64,000 nt of DNA from Bacteroides zhangwenhongii (GCF_009193325.2 NZ_CP059856.1:1550001-1614000), one strand, 5' to 3'. Shown: positions 47,519-57,090, counted from the first letter of the stretch. Numbers and translations are program-made. Notes: generated by a model from the letters alone, not told the origin.

Positions 47519-47526
47519 CAAAAGTA
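47519..47526 (-). promoter_or_regulatory. -7 element of aspS
   Basis: Minus-strand TACTTTTG matches TAnnTTTG, 62 bp before the start codon. Confidence 0.55.
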
Positions 47527-47567
47527 CGCAATAATTTGTAATTCGTAATTAGTTATCCATTATTTTA

Positions 47568-48593
47568 TCAGACTTTCTTCGTCAGCTTTTTCAAGATTTT
47601 CTTGTTTTTGTCTGTTATATTGTCAACAATAGCTTCATTCATCAATTTAATTCCATTCATATATTCTTGTGCTCTCTGAAGTACATTGGCGGCATCCTTC
47701 TCCAATGCGCGTGGCACTACTACGCGCAATCCTCTTTGAATCAACCTGATATCCACATCAGCGTCCGTCTCCATAGGATCTCCGTCAAAATGCACCACTC
47801 CGGGAGCAGCCCGACGAATACACAGCCGCCTACATCGGAAAGTCTTGATGCGGCTATTCTGGTCAATCGTCTTATTAAACAGTTGAAAGGCAAGCGAAGG
47901 CACGTCCAATACGGTAAACGGTTCGAGAATGGTCACATCCAGCAAACCATCCGTCAGCGTGGCTTGCGGAGCAATGTAGGCATTGTTTCCATATTGCGAC
48001 GCGTTTCCACAGGCAATAAGAAAGGCTTTATATTTGGATACTCCATTTTCAGTTTCCAGCTCGTATGTCTCCGGCTGGTATTTAAGGCTTTCTTGCAGCG
48101 TCTTTTCCAAATAAGTCAGCAACCCACGCTTACCGGCATGCGCAAACTTCAGACTGACAAACGCATCGAATCCGACACCACAGGTACAGAAAAAATCCGT
48201 TCCGTTGATCTTACCATAATCTATAATATCCGTGCAGCCTTCATTGAGCACTTCCAATGCCTTCTTTGGTTCCATAGGTATATGCAAGTGACGTGCAAGT
48301 CCGTTTCCTGACCCACAAGGAATAATTCCCAAAGCAGTATCAGTATGCACTAATGAACGAGCTATTTCATTGATTGTCCCGTCTCCTCCGATAGCTACCA
48401 CCATATCCGTTTTTTCTTCCGCAGCTTGGGCAGCTATCTCTACCGCATGACCGGCTCTCTCCGTATACACTACTTCCCAAGAGTATTTCGTCTTGTCTAT
48501 TTTTTCATCCAACAAACTAAGAATCAATTCTTTACTTTGTGTTCCCGAAATAGGATTGACGACGAATTTTATTTTTTTCATATTATCGTTCAT
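47568..48593 (-). CDS. Diacylglycerol kinase-family lipid kinase
   Basis: 341 residues from ATG 48593; ATG 48581 (MKKIKFVVNPISG) is also possible. DAGK catalytic domain with NPISGTQSKE near 15, the ATP-binding GGDGTINEIA near 68-77 and GSGNGLARHLHIP near 95. The C-terminal lobe has VHFDGDPME. Family members phosphorylate diacylglycerol, sphingosine or ceramide. The gene is divergent from spt, which makes a sphingoid substrate worth considering. The in-frame ATG at 48671 is upstream of the -7 box and is rejected. Confidence 0.87.
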   Translation of the reverse strand: MNDNMKKIKFVVNPISGTQSKELILSLLDEKIDKTKYSWEVVYTERAGHAVEIAAQAAEEKTDMVVAIGGDGTINEIARSLVHTDTALGIIPCGSGNGLARHLHIPMEPKKALEVLNEGCTDIIDYGKINGTDFFCTCGVGFDAFVSLKFAHAGKRGLLTYLEKTLQESLKYQPETYELETENGVSKYKAFLIACGNASQYGNNAYIAPQATLTDGLLDVTILEPFTVLDVPSLAFQLFNKTIDQNSRIKTFRCRRLCIRRAAPGVVHFDGDPMETDADVDIRLIQRGLRVVVPRALEKDAANVLQRAQEYMNGIKLMNEAIVDNITDKNKKILKKLTKKV

Positions 48594-48617
48594 GCTATTC
48601 TTGTCGATTGTAGACGA

Positions 48618-48625
48618 CAAAAGTA
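48618..48625 (-). promoter_or_regulatory. -7 element of the lipid kinase gene
   Basis: Minus-strand TACTTTTG, 24 bp before the preferred start. Confidence 0.6.
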
Positions 48626-48719
48626 ATATAAATATCTCAAATTTTAATCTATTAGAGGTTTCGAATCGCATAGGAGCAACTTTTTTCTCTTAAAAAGAAC
48701 ATATGAAAGCAAAAATTGT

Positions 48720-48727
48720 TATCTTTG
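48720..48727 (+). promoter_or_regulatory. -7 element of spt
   Basis: TATCTTTG, exact consensus; expected transcript start near 48735. Confidence 0.6.
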
Positions 48728-48813
48728 CCCCCTGTTTTAAACACTTGTTAAGATAAAAGTATATTTGATCGTCAGTGAACGATCTGAGTATGAGCATAAT
48801 AAATTATAATTCA

Positions 48814-49998
48814 ATGGGATTATTACAAGAGAAGTTAGCTAAGTACGACTTGCCACAACAATTTATGGCAAAGGGCGTTTACCCATATTTCCGTGAGATT
48901 GAAGGGAAACAGGGTACAGAGGTAGAAATGGGCGGACACGAAGTGCTGATGTTCGGTTCCAATGCATACACTGGCCTTACGGGAGATGAAAGAGTGATTG
49001 AAGCCGGTATCAAAGCCATGCACAAATATGGTTCCGGTTGCGCAGGGTCACGCTTTCTGAATGGTACACTTGACCTGCATGTTCAATTGGAGAAAGAGTT
49101 GGCCGCTTTTGTTGGAAAGGACGAAGCTCTCTGTTTTTCTACCGGTTTTACAGTAAACTCAGGTGTTATTCCGGCTTTGACCGACCGTAACGATTATATC
49201 ATCTGTGACGACCGCGACCACGCCTCTATCGTAGATGGCCGCCGCCTCTCCTTCTCACAGCAATTGAAATACAAACATAACGATATGGCGGATCTGGAAA
49301 AACAACTTCAAAAGTGTAATCCGGATTCAGTGAAGCTGATTATAGTGGACGGTGTGTTCTCTATGGAAGGCGACTTGGCAAACCTGCCCGAAATCGTACG
49401 TTTGAAACATAAATACAATGCGACCATCATGGTAGACGAAGCACATGGCTTGGGAGTATTCGGAAAACAGGGACGTGGTGTTTGTGACCATTTCGGTCTG
49501 ACTCACGAAGTTGACCTAATCATGGGTACTTTCAGTAAATCATTGGCTTCTATCGGTGGATTCATCGCTGCTGACTCCTCTATTATTAATTGGTTACGCC
49601 ATAACGCACGTACATATATATTCAGTGCATCCAACACTCCGGCCGCTACCGCGTCCGCTTTGGAGGCTCTCCACATCATCCAGAATGAACCGGAAAGACT
49701 CGAAGCCTTGTGGGAAGCTACCAATTATGCATTGAAACGTTTCCGTGAAGCCGGTTTTGAGATTGGCGCAACAGAGTCACCTATCATCCCTCTTTACGTA
49801 CGCGATACGGAAAAGACATTCATGGTAACCAAACTGGCTTTCGACGAAGGTGTATTTATCAATCCGGTTATTCCGCCCGCATGTGCTCCACAAGACACAT
49901 TGGTACGTGTGGCATTGATGGCTACCCATACAAAAGAACAGATTGACCGTGCTGTAGAGAAATTAGTAAAAGCATTCAAGGCTTTAAACCTCTTATAA
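48814..49998 (+). CDS. spt: Serine palmitoyltransferase
   Basis: 394 residues from ATG 48814 (MGLLQEKLAKYDLP), the length I know for Bacteroides SPT. A PLP-dependent alpha-oxoamine synthase that condenses serine with an acyl-CoA or acyl-ACP to 3-ketosphinganine, the first step of the sphingolipids typical of Bacteroides. Seen: GSNAYTGLTGD near 45, YGSGCAGSRFLNGT near 72, VDEAHGLGVFG near 207 and the PLP lysine in GTFSKSLASIGG near 244. Upstream in-frame ATGs at 48775 and 48790 would add non-conserved residues. The related glycine-CoA and KAPA synthases are less likely given overall similarity to Bacteroides SPT. Confidence 0.9.
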   Translation: MGLLQEKLAKYDLPQQFMAKGVYPYFREIEGKQGTEVEMGGHEVLMFGSNAYTGLTGDERVIEAGIKAMHKYGSGCAGSRFLNGTLDLHVQLEKELAAFVGKDEALCFSTGFTVNSGVIPALTDRNDYIICDDRDHASIVDGRRLSFSQQLKYKHNDMADLEKQLQKCNPDSVKLIIVDGVFSMEGDLANLPEIVRLKHKYNATIMVDEAHGLGVFGKQGRGVCDHFGLTHEVDLIMGTFSKSLASIGGFIAADSSIINWLRHNARTYIFSASNTPAATASALEALHIIQNEPERLEALWEATNYALKRFREAGFEIGATESPIIPLYVRDTEKTFMVTKLAFDEGVFINPVIPPACAPQDTLVRVALMATHTKEQIDRAVEKLVKAFKALNLL

Positions 49999-50022
49999 TC
50001 AGCATTCGAAATCATAAATAAA

Positions 50023-50050
50023 AAGCAGAGGATGAACTCATCCTCTGCTT
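50023..50050. terminator. Bidirectional terminator after spt
   Basis: 13-bp perfect arms (50023-50035 and 50038-50050) with a 2-nt centre. The right arm includes the last codons and stop of the convergent 64-residue gene, so the hairpin serves spt and overlaps coding sequence. Confidence 0.8.
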
Positions 50051-50232
50051 CCCAAGCTGTTCGTATCAGGATTTAATTCCCTGACAGCCTCTTTTACTAC
50101 CCTTTGAGTCGGATTCCTATAAGTTTCTGTCTGCTGTACAGGAACAATCTCATTCAGCATTCTCTCATATCCCTTCTGTTCCAACAAAGGCATATCTTTC
50201 TCATCTACCTTCTTTTGATTTTTAGTCTTCAT
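50038..50232 (-). CDS. Small hydrophilic protein, unknown
   Basis: 64 residues, highly charged, without membrane segments. N terminus MKTKNQKKVDEKDMPLLEQKG is lysine-rich and the C terminus PTQRVVKEAVRELNPDTNS has a helical look. I do not recognise a family, though similar short hypothetical proteins appear in Bacteroides. Its stop lies within the spt terminator hairpin. It is flanked downstream by spt and upstream by the tRNA-Pro promoter region, so it is monocistronic if real. Confidence 0.5.
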   Translation of the reverse strand: MKTKNQKKVDEKDMPLLEQKGYERMLNEIVPVQQTETYRNPTQRVVKEAVRELNPDTNSLGSRG

Positions 50233-50413
50233 ATATCTCCTTATTTTTAGTTTCTTATCTTAAGAACAGAAAATGATAAAAGATAGTTCATTGTTACACC
50301 AAATTATATCACTCTATAATATCTCTGATTTCTAACAAGAAAAAAAGTACAGGCACAAGAGTATGATATTCAATGAATTGAGAATTAATCAATAAAAAAC
50401 ATTCGTTTGCCTA

Positions 50414-50443
50414 TTGTTAATTAAAAAATACTCCCTATCTTTG
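50414..50443 (+). promoter_or_regulatory. Promoter of the tRNA-Pro pair
   Basis: TTG at 50414-50416, a 19-bp spacer and TATCTTTG at 50436-50443: the same arrangement as the tRNA-Arg promoter. Confidence 0.85.
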
Positions 50444-50479
50444 CACCGCTTTTGAAAAGAACAACCCTTCAAAAAGTAG

Positions 50480-50554
50480 CGGGGTGTAGCGCAGTCCGGT
50501 TAGCGCACCTGCTTTGGGAGCAGGGGGTCGTGGGTTCGAATCCCGCTACCCCGA
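50480..50554 (+). tRNA. tRNA-Pro (anticodon TGG), copy 1
   Basis: 75 nt. Acceptor CGGGGTG pairs with TACCCCG, anticodon stem CCTGC/GCAGG encloses TTTGGGA, giving anticodon TGG, and the T arm is GTGGGTTCGAATCCCGC. No encoded CCA. Confidence 0.95.
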
Positions 50555-50589
50555 CTACAAAGAAAAAAGGAAGTTCGGTTAAAAGTTTT

Positions 50590-50664
50590 CGGGGTGTAGC
50601 GCAGTCCGGTTAGCGCACCTGCTTTGGGAGCAGGGGGTCGTGGGTTCGAATCCCGCTACCCCGA
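50590..50664 (+). tRNA. tRNA-Pro (anticodon TGG), copy 2
   Basis: 75 nt, identical to copy 1, 35 bp downstream and presumably on the same transcript. Confidence 0.95.
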
Positions 50665-50691
50665 CGAAAGAGACAAATCGAAGATTATAAG

Positions 50692-50728
50692 ATGAGGCTA
50701 ATACAATAAATATTAGCCTCATTTATTT
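50692..50728. terminator. Terminator of the tRNA-Pro pair and the TrmN6-like gene
   Basis: 11-bp perfect arms ATGAGGCTAAT / ATTAGCCTCAT (50692-50702 and 50712-50722), followed by T-rich sequence and abutting the stop of the convergent methyltransferase gene. Confidence 0.75.
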
Positions 50729-51438
50729 TACATCTTCAAATAATACTCCCGAGTCAGCATTATATATTCCTCGCTATATTTGTGACGTGCTATTTCTGTC
50801 AACAGTTCTTCGACCACACACTCCCGATTTTCAAAAGAAAAAGCGATCAACACTCTTTTGGGAACACCTCCGGGCTTAGTTATCACATTCAGTTGGCGGA
50901 CTGCATACAGATTCCACATAGAAGCTATACCCTTCACCCTATCTGCCACATCTGCCGGAATCACAACCGTAAAAGTCCCATCCTCAGCCAATAATCCGGC
51001 AACTCCTTTCAATAGTTCCTCATAAGTCAGAGAAGTGTCATGACGCGCAGCATTCCTTTGTACATCCGGACATTTAAGTGAGCCTACAAAATAAGGAGGA
51101 TTTGAGACAATCACATCAAATTTACCGGAAGAATGATACTGATTAAAATCTGCCTGAACCACTTCTATCTGTTCTTTCCAAAAAGAACGAGCTACATTTT
51201 CTTTAGCCTGCTCCACAGCTGCCGTATCTACTTCCAATGCTACAATTTTCACATCTGCCGGACTGCGTTGAGCCAACATCAGAGCAACCAATCCTGTTCC
51301 CGTACCTACATCCAATACCCGACGCGCTCCTTGAACCGAAGTCCAGGCACCTAAAAGTACTCCATCCGTGCCAACTTTCATAGCACATTTGTCATGCCAC
51401 ACTGTAAATTGCTTAAATTGAAAATAAGGATTCGACAT
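50728..51438 (-). CDS. tRNA1(Val) A37 N6-methyltransferase-like protein
   Basis: 236 residues from ATG 51438 (MSNPYFQFKQFTVWHD); an in-frame ATG at 51447 adds three residues. Rossmann SAM-binding motif VLDVGTGTGLVALML near 38 and the N6-adenine methylase signature NPPYFVGS near 118. This fits the TrmN6/YfiC family that methylates A37 of tRNA1(Val). It lies beside tRNA-Pro genes, which is positional only. A -7 box is at 51492-51499. Confidence 0.87.
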   Translation of the reverse strand: MSNPYFQFKQFTVWHDKCAMKVGTDGVLLGAWTSVQGARRVLDVGTGTGLVALMLAQRSPADVKIVALEVDTAAVEQAKENVARSFWKEQIEVVQADFNQYHSSGKFDVIVSNPPYFVGSLKCPDVQRNAARHDTSLTYEELLKGVAGLLAEDGTFTVVIPADVADRVKGIASMWNLYAVRQLNVITKPGGVPKRVLIAFSFENRECVVEELLTEIARHKYSEEYIMLTREYYLKM

Positions 51439-51491
51439 TTTATTCACTGATCTTAAAACCCGTTTTATTCCACTGATTTATTATGTACCGC

Positions 51492-51499
51492 CAAAAATA
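51492..51499 (-). promoter_or_regulatory. -7 element of the TrmN6-like gene
   Basis: Minus-strand TATTTTTG fits TAnnTTTG, about 53 bp before the start. Confidence 0.45.
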
Positions 51500-51596
51500 A
51501 ATAATTATTATGGAAGTTACCCTTTATTACCCTACATTTTGGCATTGTTTTTGTGTTTTTATTCAAACCTGTGCTTTATTATTAAAGAGAATCGAT

Positions 51597-51604
51597 TAAC
51601 TTTG
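51597..51604 (+). promoter_or_regulatory. -7 element of lon
   Basis: TAACTTTG fits TAnnTTTG, 50 bp before the start of lon-tgt-lptG/F. Confidence 0.55.
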
Positions 51605-51654
51605 CAAACGATTTATGCATATTTGTATGGCATAAACTAAATTAAAACGAAAAG

Positions 51655-54120
51655 ATGAAAGAAAGATACTTATTGGAAGATGTCAGTGACAACGGTTTCT
51701 CGTTAATTACCGACTATGATGGTAACGATGAACATGCATTTGATGTAAACATAAAATCTGGTGAAATTCTTCCGGTTCTCCCCCTCCGTAATATGGTATT
51801 ATTTCCCGGAGTATTCCTGCCTATCACGGCTGGCCGAAAGTCTTCATTAAAGCTCATACGTGATGCTGAGAAAAAGCATAAAGACATAGCAGTAGTGTGT
51901 CAAAGAGCTGCTCATACGGAAGACCCCAAACTGGAAGATTTGCACAACATAGGTACTGTAGGACGAATTGTCCGGGTATTGGAAATGCCGGACCAAACGA
52001 CAACCGTCATACTTCAAGGTATGAAGCGTCTAAGTTTGAAGAGTATTACCGATACACATCCATATCTCAAAGGCGAGGTTGAGATTTTGGAAGAAGAAAT
52101 TCCGGGTAAGGACGATAAGGAATTCCAGGCTTTGGTTGAAACCTGCAAAGACCTGACAATGCGTTACATCAAGTCATCAGATGCAATGCATCAGGATTCT
52201 GCGTTTGCCATTAAAAACATCAATAGTCCGATGTTCCTGATCAACTTTATCTGTTCGAATCTCCCGTTTAAAAAAGACGAAAAGATAGATTTATTAAGTA
52301 TCAAGTCTTTGCGCGAACGTACTTATCACTTATTGGAGCTTCTGAATCGTGAAGTGCAGTTAGCCGAAATAAAAGCCTCCATCCAAATGCGGGCTCGCGA
52401 AGATATTGACCAGCAGCAGCGTGAATATTTCTTGCAACAGCAGATCAAAACCATTCAAGATGAATTAGGTGGCGGCGGTCAAGAGCAGGAAATTGAAGAA
52501 ATGCGCAATAAAGCGGAGAAAATGCATTGGAGCATGGAAGTTAAAGAGACTTTCCTGAAAGAGCTGGCTAAATTGGAACGCACCCATCCGCAGTCACCGG
52601 ACTACAGTGTACAACTTAACTATCTGCAGACAATGCTTAACCTCCCATGGGGCATTTATACAACCGACAATCTGAATCTTAAGAATGCAGAGAAGACGTT
52701 GAATAAAGACCATTACGGATTGGAGAAGGTAAAAGAACGTATTCTGGAACATCTGGCTGTGCTGAAGCTAAAAGACGACATGAAGTCACCGATTATCTGC
52801 TTATATGGCCCTCCGGGAGTTGGTAAGACATCACTCGGAAAGTCCATCGCATCCGCCCTTAAACGAAAATACGTGCGTATGTCTTTAGGAGGTGTGCATG
52901 ACGAAGCGGAAATACGTGGACATCGCAAGACATATATCGGCGCTATGCCGGGACGGATTATCAAGAGCCTTATTAAAGCAGGAGCTTCTAATCCGGTGTT
53001 TATCTTGGACGAAATAGATAAAGTCAGCGCAGACCGCCAGGGAGATCCTTCATCTGCATTATTGGAAGTTCTCGACCCGGAACAAAACACTTCGTTCCAT
53101 GACAACTTCCTGGATGTGGACTATGATCTCTCAAAGGTATTGTTCATCGCAACAGCTAATAACCTGAATACAATTCCCGGTCCATTGCTCGACCGTATGG
53201 AGCTGATTGAAGTCAGCGGATATATCACAGAAGAGAAAATTGAAATTGCCCGCAAACATCTAGTCCCGAAAGAACTGGAAGCCACCGGGCTTAAAAAGAC
53301 AGATATAAAACTTCCCAAAGATACGCTGGAAGCCATTATCGAATCGTACACTCGTGAAAGCGGTGTTCGTGAATTAGAGAAGAAAATAGGTAAGATTCTC
53401 CGTAAATCAGCCCGTCAGTATGCAACCGACGGATATTTTGCTAAAACGGAAATTAAACCGGCCGACCTATACGATTTCTTGGGAGCACCGGAATATACAC
53501 GAGACAAGTATCAAGGCAATGAGTATGCCGGTGTAGTTACCGGACTGGCATGGACAGCCGTAGGAGGTGAAATCCTATTTGTTGAGACGAGCCTGAGTCG
53601 TGGTAAAGGCGGACGTCTTACATTGACCGGTAATCTGGGAGATGTGATGAAAGAATCTGCCATGCTGGCACTTGAATACATCAAGGCACACGCTTCTATC
53701 CTTGACTTGGACGAAGACATCTTTGAAAACTGGAACATCCATATTCATGTTCCGGAAGGGGCGATTCCGAAAGACGGTCCGTCGGCAGGTATCACTATGG
53801 CCACTTCTTTAGCTTCCGCTCTGACACAACGAAAGGTAAAAGCCAACCTGGCTATGACAGGAGAAATCACCCTTCGCGGCAAGGTTCTTCCGGTTGGCGG
53901 AATCAAGGAAAAGATTCTTGCTGCCAAACGTGCCGGAATAAAAGAAATCATTATGAGCGCCGAGAATAAAAAGAACATAGATGAAATTCAGGATCTGTAT
54001 TTGAAGGGATTGACTTTCCACTATGTGAATGATATAAAAGAAGTATTCGCCATTGCATTAACCAATGAAAAAGTAGCGGATGCCATTGATTTATCTGTAA
54101 AGAAACCCAGCCAGGAATGA
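51655..54120 (+). CDS. lon: Lon ATP-dependent protease
   Basis: 821 residues. N-terminal substrate-binding LON domain from about residue 38 ([18 protein letters not shown]), AAA+ domain with Walker [10 protein letters not shown] near 385 and Walker B FILDEIDK near 455, and the proteolytic domain with serine in KDGPSAGI near 709 and lysine in [14 protein letters not shown] near 752. Both dyad residues are present. It degrades misfolded and regulatory proteins. The stop overlaps the tgt start as ATGA. Confidence 0.97.
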   Translation: MKERYLLEDVSDNGFSLITDYDGNDEHAFDVNIKSGEILPVLPLRNMVLFPGVFLPITAGRKSSLKLIRDAEKKHKDIAVVCQRAAHTEDPKLEDLHNIGTVGRIVRVLEMPDQTTTVILQGMKRLSLKSITDTHPYLKGEVEILEEEIPGKDDKEFQALVETCKDLTMRYIKSSDAMHQDSAFAIKNINSPMFLINFICSNLPFKKDEKIDLLSIKSLRERTYHLLELLNREVQLAEIKASIQMRAREDIDQQQREYFLQQQIKTIQDELGGGGQEQEIEEMRNKAEKMHWSMEVKETFLKELAKLERTHPQSPDYSVQLNYLQTMLNLPWGIYTTDNLNLKNAEKTLNKDHYGLEKVKERILEHLAVLKLKDDMKSPIICLYGPPGVGKTSLGKSIASALKRKYVRMSLGGVHDEAEIRGHRKTYIGAMPGRIIKSLIKAGASNPVFILDEIDKVSADRQGDPSSALLEVLDPEQNTSFHDNFLDVDYDLSKVLFIATANNLNTIPGPLLDRMELIEVSGYITEEKIEIARKHLVPKELEATGLKKTDIKLPKDTLEAIIESYTRESGVRELEKKIGKILRKSARQYATDGYFAKTEIKPADLYDFLGAPEYTRDKYQGNEYAGVVTGLAWTAVGGEILFVETSLSRGKGGRLTLTGNLGDVMKESAMLALEYIKAHASILDLDEDIFENWNIHIHVPEGAIPKDGPSAGITMATSLASALTQRKVKANLAMTGEITLRGKVLPVGGIKEKILAAKRAGIKEIIMSAENKKNIDEIQDLYLKGLTFHYVNDIKEVFAIALTNEKVADAIDLSVKKPSQE

Positions 54121-55247
54121 CATTTGAGTTACAATATACAGACACTAAAAGTAATGCCCGTGCCGGTCTGATAACCACTGACCACGGGCAGATACAAACC
54201 CCTATCTTCATGCCGGTGGGAACATTGGGCACTGTCAAAGGGGTGCATCTGACAGAACTGAAAGAAGACATCCAGGCACAGATCATTCTAGGGAATACTT
54301 ATCATCTCTATTTACGTCCGGGATTGGATGTTATCGAGAAAGCCGGTGGCTTGCATCGCTTCAACGGCTTTGATCGCCCCATGCTGACAGACAGTGGTGG
54401 TTTTCAAGTATTTTCGCTAGCCGGAATCCGGAAACTCCGTGAAGAAGGAGCCGAGTTCCGTTCACATATTGATGGCAGCAAGCATATCTTCACTCCGGAA
54501 AAAGTGATGGATATAGAACGTACCATCGGAGCGGACATCATGATGGCTTTCGATGAATGCCCTCCCGGAGATTCAGACTATGCGTATGCTAAAAAGTCGT
54601 TAGGGCTGACCCACAGATGGCTCGACCGCTGCATACAACGTTTTAGTGAAACCGAACCTAAGTATGGCTACAATCAGTCGCTATTCCCTATTGTTCAAGG
54701 ATGTGTTTACCCCGATCTGCGCAAACAATCTGCGGAGTTTGTGGCTTCCAAAGGAGCGGACGGAAATGCTATCGGCGGATTGGCAGTAGGCGAACCCGTC
54801 GATAAGATGTATGAGATGATCGAAATTGTCAACGAGATTCTGCCTAAAGACAAGCCCCGTTATTTGATGGGTGTCGGTACTCCTGTCAACATCCTTGAAG
54901 GGATAGAACGCGGCGTAGATATGTTCGACTGCGTAATGCCTACACGCAACGGACGAAATGGAATGCTGTTTACCAAAGACGGTATCATCAATATGCGAAA
55001 CAAAAAATGGGAAACGGATTTCTCCCCCATTGAGGCGGACGGTGCTTCCTATGTAGACACGCTGTACAGCAAAGCGTATTTGCGCCATCTTTTCCATGCA
55101 CAAGAACTGTTGGCCATGCAAATTGCTTCCATACATAATCTGGCATTTTATTTATGGCTGGCAGGCGAAGCACGAAAACATATTATCGCCGGAGATTTCT
55201 CAACCTGGAAACCGATGATGGTCAGAAAAGTATCAACTAGATTATAA
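54117..55247 (+). CDS. tgt: tRNA-guanine transglycosylase
   Basis: 376 residues. It exchanges G34 for the queuine precursor preQ1 in GUN-anticodon tRNAs. Active-site aspartate in MLTDSGGFQVFSL near 91 and the nucleophile in MFDCVMPTRNGRNG near 270 are intact. The usual zinc site (CxCxxC plus His) is altered: the segment ADGASYVDTLYSKAYLRHL near 307-325 has Gly, Ser and Asp in place of the three cysteines, while the His in SIHN near 340 remains. The chain still has normal length. It is coupled to lon by a 4-bp overlap and followed after 3 bp by an LptG/F-type gene. Confidence 0.95.
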   Translation: MTFELQYTDTKSNARAGLITTDHGQIQTPIFMPVGTLGTVKGVHLTELKEDIQAQIILGNTYHLYLRPGLDVIEKAGGLHRFNGFDRPMLTDSGGFQVFSLAGIRKLREEGAEFRSHIDGSKHIFTPEKVMDIERTIGADIMMAFDECPPGDSDYAYAKKSLGLTHRWLDRCIQRFSETEPKYGYNQSLFPIVQGCVYPDLRKQSAEFVASKGADGNAIGGLAVGEPVDKMYEMIEIVNEILPKDKPRYLMGVGTPVNILEGIERGVDMFDCVMPTRNGRNGMLFTKDGIINMRNKKWETDFSPIEADGASYVDTLYSKAYLRHLFHAQELLAMQIASIHNLAFYLWLAGEARKHIIAGDFSTWKPMMVRKVSTRL

Positions 55248-55250
55248 GGA

Positions 55251-56348
55251 ATGAAAAGCAATCGATTCATAAAGCGGCTGGACTGGTATATCATCAAGAA
55301 ATTCTTGGGAACATACGTATTTGCTATTGCATTGATCATTTCTATTGCAGTAGTATTCGACTTTAACGAGAAGATGGATAAACTGATGGAACATGAAGCG
55401 CCATGGAGTAAAATCATTTTCGAATACTACATGAACTTTATCCCCTACTTCTCCAATCTGTTCAGTCCGTTGTTCGTGTTCATTGCCGTCATTTTCTTTA
55501 CTTCAAAACTAGCGGAGAACTCAGAGATTATCGCCATGTTCTCCACCGGAATGAGTTTCAAGAGAATGATGCGTCCTTATATGATTTCTGCGGCCATTAT
55601 CGCATTAACGACCTTTATGCTAAGTTCGTACGTAATCCCTAAAGGAAGCGTCACCCGCCTGAACTTTGAAGACCGGTATATCAAACCCAAGAAACAGAAT
55701 ACGGCACGCAACGTACAGCTGGAAGTGGATAGCGGTGTCATTGCATACATTGACAATTATAATAATGCCATGAAAACAGGCAACCGTTTCTCGTTGGATA
55801 AATTCGTCGACAAGAAGCTGGTTTCTCACTTGACAGCACGTCGTGTAACGTATGATACAACCACCGTCCATAAATGGACGATTCATGACTACATGATACG
55901 TGAGTTGGACGGCTTGAAAGAAAAAATCACCAAAGGAGACCGGATAGACTCGATTATCAATATGGAACCGTCCGACTTCCTCATCATGAAGAATCAACAG
56001 GAAATGCTCACCAGCCCTCAATTGAGTGACTATATTGAGAAACAAAAACGAAGAGGATTTGCCAATATCAAAGAGTTTGAAATTGAATATCATAAACGAA
56101 TCGCCATGTCGTTCGCCTCTTTCATCCTGACAATTATCGGTGTTTCTCTTTCGTCACGAAAGACCAAAGGAGGTATGGGTCTCCACCTGGGTATCGGACT
56201 GGGACTGAGCTTCTCATATATCTTATTCCAGACAATTACTTCTACATTTGCCATCAACGGTAATGTACCTCCTGTGATTGCAGTATGGATTCCCAATATC
56301 CTTTATGCAGGTATCGCCTTCTTCCTGTATCAAAAGGCGCCGAAGTAG
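55251..56348 (+). CDS. LptF/LptG-family permease
   Basis: 365 residues. Six membrane spans in two groups of three (about 18-38, 58-80, 100-120 and 285-305, 315-335, 340-360) around a periplasmic domain, as in YjgP/YjgQ proteins. These pair as LptF and LptG in the ABC transporter that extracts lipopolysaccharide from the inner membrane. Only one such gene is in the window. It begins 3 bp after tgt, so lon-tgt-lptF/G form one operon ending in a strong terminator. Which paralogue it is cannot be decided here. Confidence 0.9.
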   Translation: MKSNRFIKRLDWYIIKKFLGTYVFAIALIISIAVVFDFNEKMDKLMEHEAPWSKIIFEYYMNFIPYFSNLFSPLFVFIAVIFFTSKLAENSEIIAMFSTGMSFKRMMRPYMISAAIIALTTFMLSSYVIPKGSVTRLNFEDRYIKPKKQNTARNVQLEVDSGVIAYIDNYNNAMKTGNRFSLDKFVDKKLVSHLTARRVTYDTTTVHKWTIHDYMIRELDGLKEKITKGDRIDSIINMEPSDFLIMKNQQEMLTSPQLSDYIEKQKRRGFANIKEFEIEYHKRIAMSFASFILTIIGVSLSSRKTKGGMGLHLGIGLGLSFSYILFQTITSTFAINGNVPPVIAVWIPNILYAGIAFFLYQKAPK

Positions 56349-56370
56349 ATGATAAGATTCTCTTAAATAG

Positions 56371-56420
56371 AAGTTCCGCCTATTCTTACCAAACAGCAAG
56401 TATAGGCGGAACTTTTTTGT
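56371..56420. terminator. Terminator of the lon-tgt-lptF/G operon
   Basis: 13-bp perfect arms AAGTTCCGCCTAT / ATAGGCGGAACTT (56371-56383 and 56402-56414) with T6 directly following. Confidence 0.92.
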
Positions 56421-56454
56421 TGTATTCATTTCCTCTTTTGTCTATCCTACATTG

Positions 56455-56958
56455 TCAACCAATCTCCTTTACATAAGCAGAAAGATCTGCAGCAGAGATG
56501 TTTTTGGCTATAATTACACCATTTACATCCAATAAATAGTTGGTGAACCCCCGGTTCAAACGGTATTTCTTAAATAATCCGGAGTCCTCGCCTTCTGTTT
56601 CCACGAAACAAGTGGGCGTAACTATTTGGTCCTTACGAACGGTTTCCTTAAAAATTGACTGATATTCGTCAAACGAAATAGAAACCATTTCCACATTATG
56701 AGAAGAACGAAGCGCATTGCTTAAACTTACGTTTTGCATCCGGGATTGCGCGTCATAACTTGCCCAAAAACTTAGCAACACATACTTTCCTTTCAAATTT
56801 CCCAACTTAAAGGCAGGTTGCTCTTCCGATGTAGATTCGATTTTAAAATCCGGGGCTACATCACCCTCACTCAAACCTCCGGTAGGTTTGTCTTTCTCAA
56901 CGAAAGCGGTCAAGGAACAAATTAGTAATACAACAAAAATCCACTTTACATACTTCAT
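56455..56958 (-). CDS. Thioredoxin-fold (TlpA-like) exported protein without CxxC
   Basis: 167 residues. A hydrophobic export signal at about 5-19, then a TlpA/AhpC-like fold: GDVAPDFKIES near 32, KLGNLKGKYVLLSFWAS near 51-67 and the cis-Pro-type PTCFVE near 120. The redox motif is missing: WASYDAQSR at 65-73 stands where WASWCGPCR is usual, so both catalytic cysteines are replaced (Asp69 and Ser72). A redox role is therefore unlikely; binding or a structural role is more probable. It has its own promoter and a leader of about 125 nt. Confidence 0.8.
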   Translation of the reverse strand: MKYVKWIFVVLLICSLTAFVEKDKPTGGLSEGDVAPDFKIESTSEEQPAFKLGNLKGKYVLLSFWASYDAQSRMQNVSLSNALRSSHNVEMVSISFDEYQSIFKETVRKDQIVTPTCFVETEGEDSGLFKKYRLNRGFTNYLLDVNGVIIAKNISAADLSAYVKEIG

Positions 56959-57083
56959 GTAACTCGGTTTTAGTTAATACTATCCGGGACTGTCCTTAAA
57001 CAGTGGTTTCTTCCCGAAACGTTGTCTTTTCAGGCATCAGGCGAAGAGGAATCCGCTGATTATCAGTGCCTTTATTTTTGAAA
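56959..57083 (-). promoter_or_regulatory. Structured leader of the TlpA-like gene
   Basis: The expected 125-nt leader contains small hairpins: ACTGT/ACAGT (56989-56993, 57000-57004), GTTTC/GAAAC (57006-57010, 57016-57020) and ATCAG/CTGAT (57036-57040, 57056-57060). I do not recognise a known riboswitch. Confidence 0.4.
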
Positions 57084-57090
57084 CCGGGTG

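Noticed and set aside
48594..48671. N-terminal extension of the lipid kinase
   Set aside because: The extension spans the -7 element at 48618-48625, so it would not be transcribed from that promoter.
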